Assembly (NCBI GenBank): GCA_037447655.1
Contig: JBBHKE010001571.1
Location: 1-62,935, forward strand
DNA from: Zygnema cylindricum
Lineage: Eukaryota > Streptophyta > Zygnematophyceae > Zygnematales > Zygnemataceae
DNA length: 62,935 nucleotides
Reading direction: 5' to 3'
The notes under the pieces are model-generated. The model searched no databases, was not told the DNA's origin, and saw only the letters and a program-made list of their open reading frames with translations. The position numbers and the translations under genes are program-made. This document shows, one piece after another, positions 20,851-31,247 of the stretch. Position 1 is the stretch's first letter; every line of letters begins with the position of its first letter.

Positions 20851-21633
20851 ATTTGGCCTAGTGCTTGGGGCAAACGCCTCCAAGGTGGCATAAGCTTGGG
20901 GTAAACGCCTTAGAACCGGTCCGAAGCACGGTTGTAGGGATCCCAAAGGGTAAACATATCGTGGATGGGCAACTTTTATAACGAAATAACCAGCCTTGGT
21001 GATAAACCTTGGTGAACATCCTAATTTACATGCGCTTTCCTCACTTGGGGCAAACGCTTTCCATGGCCTTATTTCTTCCCCTTCTCCCTTCCTCCCACAC
21101 CTTATGAAAAAGGTCAAATGTGCGTCGGACCGCAAATTAACACCTCAAAAAAAAGATAGAACACTTGGCCAAAAATTCGATTTTTTGGCAAAGTATACAA
21201 ATTCCGATACTTAGCCAAATTTCGAGCTTTTTTGACTCGGCGTACACGGGCTCCGGTACTTAGCCGAAATTTCGAAGTTTTTCAACTCGGCGTACACGGG
21301 TTCCAACACTTAGCCAAAATTTTGTTTTTTTTTTTCAATACTGAAAATTTCAAAATGGCATATTTCGGCCGCTATTTCGCCGATTTTGGCCCGTGATAGC
21401 TCGTTGGGTAGGTATTGACCCACTCTTTATCGCCAAATTGACAAAAAATGCCTTTGCCTTGGCCTAATGCTTGGGGAAAACGCCTTTGCCTTGGCGTAAC
21501 CGCGGTCTTACTTGTCCAAAATGACCGCCTTGGGGCAAACGCCTCTCCCAGTATTGAGGGACTCCTCCCCCTACTAGGTAAAAAAGGTCAAATGTGCCGC
21601 CTAAAAGACTCCAAGGGTGACCTTAGCGCCAAT
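20850..21633. repeat. Complex tandem repeat block (GGGGCAAACGCC family)
   Basis: Recurrent words include TTGGGGCAAACGCCT, CGTACACGGGTTCC and ACTTAGCCAAAATTTCG. It also holds a block with CAATACTGAAAATTTCAAAA and ATAGCTCGTTGGGTAGGTAT. The block has the wording of one arm of the foldback units at 23.4 kb and later. Short open frames exist but follow the repeats. No gene is supported. Confidence 0.6.
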
Positions 21634-21643
21634 NNNNNNNNNN
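21634..21643. other. Assembly gap (10 N)
   Basis: Ten undetermined bases lie where two repeat blocks meet. The arrays on either side belong to the same families, so the true distance and copy number are unknown. Confidence 0.98.
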
Positions 21644-21679
21644 TCGAACAAGTTGAAACCGGGTATTAACTTGTTCCTA

Positions 21680-21990
21680 GCACTCCCCTTCCCTCACGAT
21701 CCTTGTTCAATTATGGGCCAAAGTTGAACAAGCTTTCGTGAGAGGGGATTTGAGGACTTAGCCATTATTTCTCGGCTGATTTACTCGGCCGAAATTCGCG
21801 CTAAGTCCTTGAGCTTCCCCTCACGATCCTTGTTCAATTATGGGCCAAAGTTGAACAAGCTTTTGTGAGAGGGGATTTTAGGACTTAGCCATTATTTCTC
21901 GGCTGATTTACTCGGCCGAAATTCGCGCTAAGTCCTTGAGCTTCTTCTCACGATCCTTGTTCAATTATGGGCCAAAGTTAAACTGAATGC
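21680..21990. repeat. Second block of 123-bp foldback units
   Basis: About three copies of the unit described at 20,180-20,850, same orientation, immediately right of the assembly gap. The GGATCCTTGTTCAATT-like junction and the GACTTAGC/GCTAAGTC arms are kept. Confidence 0.75.
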
Positions 21991-23430
21991 TTTGGAACCG
22001 GTTTTAAGAAAGCTTACACCTTCGCAGTGGCCTAAGATTTGGCAAAGGCATTCGAAATGGCTTCAGCTTAGGGTTTTTCATTTGGAACTGGTCCAAAGCA
22101 AAGCTTTTCCATTCCGGTATGGTTTAAGACTTCGCAAAGGCCTCGAGGGTAGCTCAAGTTTGGGGAGAACACATGGAACCGGTGTAAAAGTTTTCACCGC
22201 CTCAGTATGGCCTAAGACTTGTTATAGGCCTCCAAAAAGGGTTAAGCTAGGGGTAAACGTTGTGGTAAGTGTCCAAAACACGGTTGTAGGCAACCCAAGG
22301 GGTAACAAGATCGTGAATGTGCAACTTTTACGGAATAACCAGCCGCGGTTTGAACCTTGGCGAACATCCTAAGTTACACACGTTTTCCTCGCTTGGGGCA
22401 AACGCTTTCCAAGCTTGGGGCAAACGCTTTCCATGATCTTATTTTCTTCCCTTCCCCCTTCCTCCCACACCTTATGAAAAAGGTCAAATCTGCGTCGGAC
22501 CGCAAATTGACAGCTAAAAAAAAAGATAGAAAGTACTTAGCCAAAATTTCGGTTTTTTTTTTCAATACTGAAAATTTCAAAATGGCATATTTCGACTGTT
22601 TTTTCACCGATTTTGGCCCGCGATAGCTCGTTGGGTAGGTATTGACCAACTCTTTATGACCGAATTGACACCAAATGCCTTTGCCTTGCCATAATGGTTA
22701 GCCAAAATTTCGATTTTTTGGCAAAGTACCTCAATTTCGGTACTTAGCCAAAATTTCAAGTTTTTTGACGGCGCGTACACGGATCCCAACACTTAGCCAA
22801 AATTCCGTGTTTTTTGACGGCGCGTACACGGACACATAGCCAAAATTTCGTTTTTTTTTTTCAATACTGAAAATTTCAAAATGGCATATTTCGGCCGTTT
22901 TTTCGCCGATTTTGGCCCGCGATAGCTCGTTGGGTAGGTATTGGCCCACTCTTTACGACCGAATTGACACCAAATGCCTTTGCCTTGGCATAATGGTTCG
23001 GGAAAACGCCTTTGCCTTGGCGTAACCGCTGTCTTACTTGTCCAAAATAATGCCTTGGGGCAAACGCCTCCCAATATTGAGGGACTCCTCCCCCTACTTG
23101 GTAAAAAAGGTCAAATGTGCGGCCTAAAAGGCTCCAAAGGTGGCCTTAGCATCAATATGTAGCTTCCTCTTTGGCATAAAGCCGGAAAAATGCTCCCAAA
23201 ATGCTTGGAGCAAACGCCTTTGCCTTGGCGTAATCGCGGTCTTACTTGTCCAAAATGACCGCCTTGGGGCAAACGCCCTCCCAGTATTGAGGGACTCCTC
23301 CCCCTCCCAGTATTGAGGGACTCCTCCCCCTCCCGGTATTGAGGGACTCCTCCCCCTACTAAGTAAAAAAGGTCAAATGTGCGTCGGACCGCAAATAGAC
23401 ACCTCAAAAAAAAGATAGAAAGTACTTAGT
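21991..23430. repeat. Complex tandem repeat block, continued
   Basis: This repeats the words of 20,850-21,633 several times, including CAATACTGAAAATTTCAAAA half-units near 22,562 and 22,861. A short 24-27-bp repeat of GAGGGACTCCTCCCCCTCCC type lies near 23,290-23,350. No gene. Confidence 0.6.
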
Positions 23431-23439
23431 CAAAATTTC

Positions 23440-24172
23440 GAAGATCTTTCAATACTGCAAAATGTAAAATGCTATATCTCCGGCGGTATTTGGTGAAATT
23501 TAGCTTATTATAGCTTGTTGGATAGGTAATTTAGTCATCTTTCCAATAAGCTAAAATAAATCTATTTCCACCCAATACCGGCCGAGATATAGCATTCTAT
23601 ATTTTGCCGTATTGAAAAATCTTTCGAATTTTTCAATACAGCAAAATGTAAAATGCAATATCTCAGCCGGTATTTGGTGAAATTTAGCTTATTATTGCTT
23701 GTTGGATAGGTAATTTAGTCATCTTTCCAATAAGCTAAAATAAATCTATTTCCACCAAATACCGGCCGAGATATAGCATTCTATATTTTGCCGTATTGAA
23801 AAATCTTTCGAATTTTTCAATACAGCAAAATGTAAAATGCAATATCTCAGCCGGTATTTGGTGAAATTTAGCTTATTATTGCTTGTTGGATAGGTAATTT
23901 AGTCATATTTCCAATAAGCTATAAGTCTATTTCCACCAAATACCGGCCGAGATATAGCATTCTATATTTTGCCGTATTGAAAAATCTTTCGAATTTTTCA
24001 ATACAGCAAAATGTAAAATGCAATATCTCAGCCGGTATTTGGTGGAATTTAGTTTATTATAGCTTGTTGGGTAGGTGATTTCGTCACCTTTCGAACAAGT
24101 CATAGCAAGCTAAATTCCACCAAATACCGGCTGAGATATTGCATTTTACATTTTGCTGTATTGAAAAATCTT
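23440..24172. repeat. Foldback cluster 1 (four units of about 185 bp)
   Basis: Each unit is a long imperfect inverted repeat. An arm of about 75 bases runs from TTCAATACAGCAAAATGTAA through CAGCCGGTATTTGG to AGCTTATTATAGCTTGTTGG. A short spacer (GTAGGTGATTTTGTCATC) follows, then the reverse arm ending TTGAAAAATC. Units begin near 23,449, 23,627, 23,813 and 23,995. There is no coding sequence. Confidence 0.85.
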
Positions 24173-24173
24173 A

Positions 24174-25080
24174 AAGTAAAGCCCGTTTGCGCCCATACCC
24201 ATTATTCGCCCTAGGGCAACTCGAAATTAGACTAATTAAGCTCGACTTTGTATGTTCGAGAATCCACGAATTGTTTCTCCGTCGTCGCTTACCCGGTTGT
24301 GGCTCGCGATAGCTTGTTCTTTAGGTTTCAGCGACTTACGCACGGAAATATAAACTTTTTTCACTCGTACGCGATCGCGAATAAGGTATACTTGGTCATA
24401 ACATTTGTTTAGGCGTCAATATAAGCCAAGGTTTTACTTGTTTTTTGACTGCGCATCGGCGATCTGTCCTTTCTCCGGTGCGCTTATAATATCTGCGATA
24501 ACGACCGCTCTGATACCCTACCGAACGAGCCAATCAAGGGTTCAAATCGTCAAAAGGACGATCGACATACAAATACTTGAAAAGTTTATCCGAAAAATGT
24601 CGCGTAGGCCGCGATTCGACGGATTGGGTACCTTTGTAGCGGAACTCGTAAAATCGCATGTTTTCGCACCGCCTAAATATCATTTATTTCTGTTCGACCC
24701 TTCGAACCTACCAAAATGTAAATGCCGTATGCGCCCATACCCATTATACGCCGTAAGACAACTCAAAATTACACTTATTAAACTCGACTTTGTATGTTCA
24801 AGAGTCCACGAATTGTTTCTACGTTGTCTTTTACCCTGTTGTGGCTCGCGATAGCTCGTTTTTTAGTTTTCAACGCCTTATGTATAGAAATATAAGCTTT
24901 TTTCACTCGTACGCGATCGCGTATAAGGTATACTTGGTCAAAACATTTGTTTAGGCGTTTATGTATGCCAAGGTTTTACTTGCTTTTTGTCCTCTCTCCT
25001 GTGCGCAAATGATTATTGCGAGAACGACCGCTCAAATACCTACCGAACGAGCCATCAAGGGTTCAAATCCTTTTTTTAAA
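24174..25080. repeat. 540-bp tandem array, block 1 (about 1.7 units)
   Basis: The unit begins GTAAAGCCCGTTTGCGCCCA (24,174 and about 24,718). It contains TCGCGATAGCTCGTT, GTACGCGATCGCG and a tRNA B-box-like GGTTCAAATCC. Open frames inside the unit share MSRRPRFDGLGTF and PPKYHLF with units of block 2 at 31-33 kb, but this may only reflect recent copying. Confidence 0.75.
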
Positions 25081-25283
25081 TATATTTTTATAAATTTTTA
25101 TGTTTTAGACGGTTTTCCAACTTCCATGTTTTGTGATTTTCATTTTCCTATTTGACCTCTTTTTTAAAGAGGTTTTAAACCTCCATATTTCGGGTTTTAG
25201 TTTTGGTGTAGGCGGTTTTATAGCCTTATATTATTTGTCGTTTTTTCTTTACCACCTTAGAATGAACTTTTTTGTTTTCAAAT
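25081..25283. repeat. GTAGGCGG repeat segment
   Basis: T-rich sequence with the palindrome GAGGTTTTAAACCTC and GGTGTAGGCGGTTTTATA. The same segment recurs at 30,620-30,890 and in tandem at 33,058-33,600. It always abuts foldback or 540-bp repeats. Confidence 0.6.
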
Positions 25284-25650
25284 TCTTCAATACATAAAAA
25301 TGTAATTTGCTATATCTCAGCCGGTATTTAGTGGAATTTAGCTTATTATAGCTTGTTGAGTAGGTGATTTTGTCATCTTTCCAACAAGCTATAATAAGTT
25401 AAATTCCAGCAAATACCGGTAGAGATAAAGAATTTCACATTTTGCAGTATTGCAACAAATTATTCAAATTTTTCAATACAGCAAACTGTCAAATGTTATA
25501 TCTCAGCCGGTATTTGGTGGAATTTAGCTTATTATAGCTTGTTGGGTATGTTATTTCATCATCTTTTTAACAAGCTGTAATAAGCTAAATTACACCGAAT
25601 ACCGGCTGAGATATAGCATTTAACAGTTTGCTGTAATGAAAAATCTTAAA
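25284..25650. repeat. Foldback cluster 2 (two units)
   Basis: Two units of the 185-bp foldback family (about 25,284-25,455 and 25,467-25,650) lie immediately downstream of the piggyBac reading frame on its 3' side. Bases 25,650-25,832 are AT-rich with nothing recognised. Confidence 0.8.
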
Positions 25651-25832
25651 GTATTTCCACAAAACATCAATAGGGTTAACAACATCAACCATCACAATTT
25701 TATTTCAAAATTTTAATCACGATTTACAAGTTTTTTTTGTATAAATCATATTGTTTCCTTTTCCTATCTACCACATCCAACAAAAACATATTCTATACAC
25801 CGACCGCTAACCTTTATCCTATCTTCTTCCCC

Positions 25833-28279
25833 CTAACCCGTTGACTTTTGTTCGAACGCGCTTGCTTTTTTTAACCTTTTGACTTTTTCTTTCTCTTTCT
25901 TTCGTCCAGCTTCATGGTGTTTCTCGAAACACGCCATGCGACATAAAGGCAATTCACATTGTTTGCACCCGTATTGCGTACGATGTCTTCCGGGCATAAT
26001 TTTATTTTTCTCTTTCCTCTCGATTGCGGCGCATAGCTTGTTCAAACACACGAGATCGTGACGGTGCGCAAAGGCACACTCGACGCAATCCGCGCATAAA
26101 TCTGACCCCGGTTCCGCTTTACGTTTAGCGTATTTTGAAATGTCGCGCAACGGCACCGACTCGTGCCTTCCTCTCACCTCTGAAGGACCCGCGTACACCA
26201 TCTTGTACCTGTATTCTCCCACCGCTTTTCGTTCTAAGAGTTCTTTTTAGAGACCATCCAAAAAATCTTCCCTTCTGATATGCCCCTCCGTCTCTTAGTG
26301 CAACAAGTTGTATAAAATCCAAGAGTTCGTCATCGCACCGTCGAGCAACGCCATAAACAGCTTCAACCACCATCGACGATGCACAAACGTCCTTTGGAGC
26401 GTAGCCCCTTCCAAGCAAGCGCGATTAAACTTGTCCACCCCGCTTTTGTACTTGTTGTACATCGTCACGCACTCCGGTCTGTCGATTCGGCCGCTTTTTC
26501 GTCGTTCCACCACTTGGTTGCCAACGCCGAAACTAGTAGACAACATCCACACCGAGGGCACGACGTTCACTTTGTCGACCCAGGCGCACGCCACCATCGG
26601 TTCTTGATCAAACAACTCAAAACTCGAATCTCCCAACTTCGGAACCCTTTTTGTCTTGCCGTCTTTCATTTTTTTCAAGCCGTTCATCAATTTTTCGTCT
26701 GGAAATCCTAATTTGCTGGCACTTTTTCTCTTCTCGTTCCGTTTTCTCACAAGCATCGTTCCCAACGCTCCCCATCTCTTTACGATTCTCAACCAGCGAA
26801 ATATAGGCACCCCCGTGTACATCCTATCCATCACGACCACCCTACTTTCGGCCTCAATTGGAACACACAACGCTCGCACGATGCGCGGTCGTGCTCCAGT
26901 TTGACTGAATTGCCCGCTTTTGGTGTCTATCTCGAAAGTCAATTGGTATGACGTGTTCGCGTCGTTCAAAGAAAATTGTTGAATTCTGTGTTTCGATTTG
27001 GGCTTGTTCAAAGAATACCGCTTGATCGGATTGAACTTGTTGTTGTCCGGGATCCATCTCTCGTCCAAACTTAGGTACGTTCCTGGTCGGTAATACTTCA
27101 AAAAAGTCGTTTTGTGCTCCGAAATTAATGGTTGAACCTGTCCGCCACAAAAGGGTCAACTCTTTGTTGGAGGTTAGAACACAAAGCCATAGAAGACAAA
27201 AATTCAACAACACAAAGTTTCCCATCAAATTTGAAAAAAAAAAAAAAAACTCTCACCTGCCAAAGCGCCCAGGTCTCCGGATCCTCAGTCTTCGACGGTC
27301 TAAATTCGTTGGATCGCCCGTGAAGGTTTCTCTTTATTTTGAAGAATCGTTCCTCGGTCATGATTTTACCACGGTTTCTGTACTCGAGGCCTCCGCTAGT
27401 GCCTTTCCGAAATGTTTTCGAGTCGGAAGAGGATCGGTCAATTGCGTTACAAATTAAGATGCACAAAAACGCAAAAAATTCACCCATTCAAATGTTTTTC
27501 CACGGACGAGGTTTCGTGTCTCTCAATTTCATCTCGTAAGCCGTCACCTTACGTGCGTATTTACCTTCACCGTACAAGTTGTATTCTTTCACAAAATTCT
27601 CCCAAAATTGTAATCGCGTCAACGCAAAAAATATTCCCGCGGGCGTTTGTGCGCTTCGTCTCCATCTATCCATTTCCAAAATCTGCCCCTCCTCCTCCAT
27701 TTCGGGTCGCATGTCCAACCGACGTTCCACGTCTTCACAACGCTCTTATCGATCGAACCCTTTCAAGCTGTTCCATGTGATTTTCCTACTTAAATAATGG
27801 TAGGGCAACAACCAAGGGTCGATGTTTTTCAGTTCGCGTGCGTTGCTCGGCGTCTCCGGTTCGTTTTCCACCTCCTCGGTTTCTTCCCACGGTTCTTCGT
27901 CTTCATCACTCTCACTCTCGCTCACGGATTCGATATCGTCCCATCTTTCGAAATCGTCGTCCGTATTCGACAACTCCGACTCCTCATCATCGACTGGAAA
28001 AGACGCCGAGGGCCGTGGTTTTCTTCCTTTTCGAGCCTTCTTTGGCCGTCCTTTTCCTCTTTTTTTATGAGGACTTGGCGAAGAATCTGAATCTTCTTCC
28101 CTCTTTTCTTCCTCTTCTTCTGATCCCCTACCTTTACCGACATCGTCAAACTCTTCGTGGAATGTCTCATCTTCTACGTTTTCCGCAACTTTTTTTTCCC
28201 TTTGGTTCAATTTTCTTTTTCTTTTCGGCATGGTTTGCGTACGAGCTTCGTCCTCCTTTGCGGTCAACCATGACTGCAC
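25833..28279 (-). pseudogene. PiggyBac-like transposase, broken
   Basis: Cut-and-paste DNA transposase of the piggyBac (DDE_Tnp_1_7) family, read on the minus strand. The N-terminal piece (27,746-28,279) is basic then highly acidic, with KKRGKGRPKK. The middle pieces (27,488-27,730 and 27,300-27,487) carry the family's entry domain (MTEERFFKIKRNLHG). A likely intron follows, with donor GTGAGA after LWQ near 27,256. The catalytic piece (26,295-27,101) holds all three acidic residues: SLDERWIP, VVMDRMYTG and ACAWVDK. It also has YNKYKSGVDKFNR and RRWWLKLF. The C-terminal piece (25,833-26,222) is the Cys-rich finger (CKQCELPLCRMACFEKHH). The pieces are in different frames, so at least two shifts are present after allowing for an intron. 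Foldback clusters lie on both sides. Confidence 0.8.
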
Positions 28280-28311
28280 CGGCGCCCACGCACCAAACTG
28301 ACATCAGTATT

Positions 28312-28356
28312 TCCACGCAACAAGTAGAATAACATGCAAACAATTATAACTTTGAG
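28312..28356. repeat. 45-bp direct repeat, left copy
   Basis: These 45 bp are identical to 28989-29033. They begin TCCACGCAACAAGTAGAATA and end ACTTTGAG. The two copies bracket foldback cluster 3. The left copy is just upstream of the piggyBac N-terminus, the right copy just downstream of the OTU gene stop. Confidence 0.9.
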
Positions 28357-28364
28357 CCAGATTT

Positions 28365-28945
28365 TCGAAGATTTTTCAATACTGCAAACTGTAAAATGCT
28401 ATATCTCAGCCGGTATTTGGTGGAATTTAGCTTATTATACATTGTTGGGTAGGTAATTTTGTCATCTTTCCAACAAGCTATAACAAGCTAAATTCAACCA
28501 AATACCGGCTGAGATATAGAATTTCACATTTTGCAATATTGCAACAAATTATTCAGATTTTTCAATACAGCAAAATGTAAAATGCAGCAAAATGTAAAAT
28601 ACTATATCTCAGCCGGTATTTTGTGGAAATTAGCTCATGGTATCTTTTTGGGTAGGTGATTTTGTCATCTTTCCAACAAGCTATAACAAGCTAAATTTCA
28701 CCAAATACCGGCTGAGATATAGAATTTCACATTTTGCAGTATTGCAACAAATTATTCAGATTTTTCAATACAGCAAAATGTAAAATGCTATGCATCAGTC
28801 TGTATTCGGTGGAATTTAGCTTGTTATAGCTTGTTGGGTAGGTAATTTTGTCATCTTTCGAACAAGATATAGTAAGCTAAATTCCACCAAATATCGGCCG
28901 AGATATAGCATTTTACGTTTTGTTGTATTGAAAAATCTTAAAGTA
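28365..28945. repeat. Foldback cluster 3 (three units)
   Basis: Three units of the 185-bp foldback family (near 28,371, 28,557 and 28,757) lie between the piggyBac gene and the OTU gene. A short remnant of the 540-bp repeat (TAAAGCCCGTTTGCGCC) follows at 28,941-28,988. Confidence 0.8.
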
Positions 28946-28988
28946 AAGCCCGTTTGCGCCTATACCCATTATTCGCCCATACCCATTA

Positions 28989-29033
28989 TCCACGCAACAA
29001 GTAGAATAACATGCAAACAATTATAACTTTGAG
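28989..29033. repeat. 45-bp direct repeat, right copy
   Basis: Identical to 28312-28356. The stretch from here to the OTU stop codon at 29164 holds no other feature I can see. Confidence 0.9.
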
Positions 29034-29163
29034 TTTTTAGAAACCACTTTACCTCAGCGTGGCGTGCAATCGAAGGCATTCCCGTGTTGTCTGTGATTCT
29101 AGGTCCGCGATATGGGAACCAACCTCCATCGTACTCCAATATGGCGATAGGTTGAATAGCTTC

Positions 29164-30455
29164 CTACTCTTTTCCTTGGACGACGGGTGTTATTTGTGTA
29201 AAGTCATGGTTCCCGTATACTCGAACAAATTCCGGGAACCGTTTGTTATCGTCAAATCTTAGTAGGAAGATTGCGCTACCTAGCTTGTGCGCCATCACTC
29301 TTAAATCGACATCATCGAACTGAACCTCTGAATTTCGCTTTCTCAAATTTGCCATTTTTTCTTTCAAGGCGTCTTCGTTGGGGACTTTCAACAACATAGC
29401 GCTCACCTCGCTGTCTTGTTTGTTTTTTTCTGTTTGCATCAACTGTTTGTACCCGTTTTTTAGAGCGTCCAAAGACGAGGTTTTTCTAGTGCTATGCCCT
29501 TTGTTCGTGGCGTAACCTCCTTCCGGCTTGCGAGGTTTATACGGCCAAAGAGCCGCTATCGCCTCCACGTTGGTCGCTTTCGTTTGGGCCGATGCGTACT
29601 TATGAACGAAATCAGCCAAACGAAAACTAGACGGAGTAGCGCCAGCTACGACATTCTCCTCAGGTTCTCCGATAATGTGGTTGGTTACCATATCAGCGTG
29701 CGCATAGTCAAATATTTCACGATTGAATTCGTACACTAATGTCCACAATCGCTGTTCAGGGCGATAAAATGACGCAAATCTTCGGCCCCCGTCGGTACGA
29801 CAAGCCCTAACTTTTCCTTTTTGACCACCGACGTATGCGTAATAATGGTTGGCATGCCACACGATTCCTAACTCGTTTTGCTGTGGATTTCCCCTCCAAT
29901 CATGGTATTCATGATTTTCTATCCTCGACTTCACATATCTATATGTCCAAATCGTCCTTTTCAATACAACTGCCGCCGCAGCGGCCACCTCAATAGCCAC
30001 ATGTACTTTGTCAACACCTAACTTTGATATGTCTACATCCGATGGCATTTGTTTCTCCGATATCATTTTATGAGCAACTTCGTCTACTTCTTTCCTCAAT
30101 CTTTGCGCTTCCCGCAACATGTCTAGTTTTCTACACCCATGAAATGCGTCGTGAGTACCGTCGGCAACATGCATCGCTTCGATTAATGCGTAAATAAAGC
30201 AATTTCCATCGCCGGGCGGGTCGATGCACACTTCCGTAATTCTGCAACAACATAATAACACGACATCAGTTTGAGGAATGTAAAGAAAAATAATGTAAGG
30301 TTTGCAATCATGAAAATAATAGCGGATAGCACCTCTAAAGAATTTGTTAAATATTTGCAAAAGACATGGTAAACAAAATGTAATAAAGTTTACCTCACTT
30401 CGGGAAGTGGAAGTCTTTCGTTCACGTCAACAATGTATTTGTCATAAACAACCAT
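29164..30455 (-). CDS. OTU-family cysteine protease-like protein (two exons)
   Basis: Exons 30455-30394 and 30241-29164 give 379 codons plus stop. The intron (30393-30242) starts GTAAAC, ends TTGTTGCAG, and splits an Arg codon in frame. ATG at 30455 begins MVVYDKYIVDVNERLPLPEV. Soon after comes the OTU nucleophile motif PGDGNCFIYALIEAM (Asp, then Cys, about residues 29-32). The catalytic His lies in NHYYAY, about 130 residues later. OTU proteases cleave ubiquitin or related bonds. The remaining 200 residues are charged and helical with no family I recognise, ending FVRVYGNHDFTQITPVV. The gene has no stops or shifts, unlike its neighbours, and lies between foldback clusters 3 and 4. It may be a captured or accessory gene of a transposon. 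No transmembrane segment is evident in the spliced product. Confidence 0.7.
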
Positions 30456-30559
30456 GATGGTATATTTTACTCCGCTCTCTCTTTCCCTCTTATCTGGTGT
30501 CTTACACCACAAATCTCCTTTCCTCCTCCAAGGCAACATCCAAAAACGAGTTGTTTATT

Positions 30560-30890
30560 TCTATTTATAAAGAGGGCGGCTTTTCGACTTCTCTTTAAAA
30601 CTCAACCTTTTGTTGTTTTACTTTGTATGAGGCGGTTGTTAACTTTTCCTCTTTGTCATTTTCTTTTTGTACTTTTTGGTTAAGGCGGTTGCAAACCTTT
30701 CCTTTTTTGTGTAGTATTTTTATCACTTTTTGTTTAAGACGGTTTCCAACTTCTATGTTTTGAAAGAGGTTTTAAACCTCCACATTTCGGGTAATATTTG
30801 GTGTAGGCGGTTTTATAACCTTCTATTATTTGTCGTATTTTCTTTACGACCTCATCATGAACTTTTTTGTTTTCAAATTCTTCAATACAG
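30560..30890. repeat. GTAGGCGG repeat segment, second copy
   Basis: Matches 25,081-25,283, with the GAGGTTTTAAACCTC palindrome near 30,764 and GGTGTAGGCGGTTTTATA near 30,800. It lies upstream of the OTU gene start and runs directly into foldback cluster 4. Confidence 0.6.
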
Positions 30891-31245
30891 CAATATTTAA
30901 AATGCTATATCTCAGCCGGTATTTGACGGAATTTAGCTTATTATAGCTTGTTGGATAGGTGAAACTTTAATCTTTCCAACGAGATATAATATTGAAAATT
31001 TCACTAAATACCGGCTGAGATATAGAATTTCACATTTTTGCAGTATTGTAACAAATTATTCAAATTTTTCAATACAGCAATTTGTAAAATGCTATATCTC
31101 AGCCGGTATTTGGCGGAATTTTGTTTATTATATCTTGTTGGGTAGGTTATTTTGTCATCTTTCCAACAAGCTATAAAAAGCTAAATTACACCAAATACCG
31201 GCCGAGATATAGCATTTTACACTTTGCAGTATTGAAAAATCTTAA
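30880..31245. repeat. Foldback cluster 4 (two units)
   Basis: Two more 185-bp foldback units (about 30,880-31,045 and 31,066-31,240), slightly more diverged. The order GTAGGCGG segment, foldbacks, 540-bp array here resembles the order around 24-25.6 kb with parts permuted. Confidence 0.8.
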
Positions 31246-31247
31246 AG

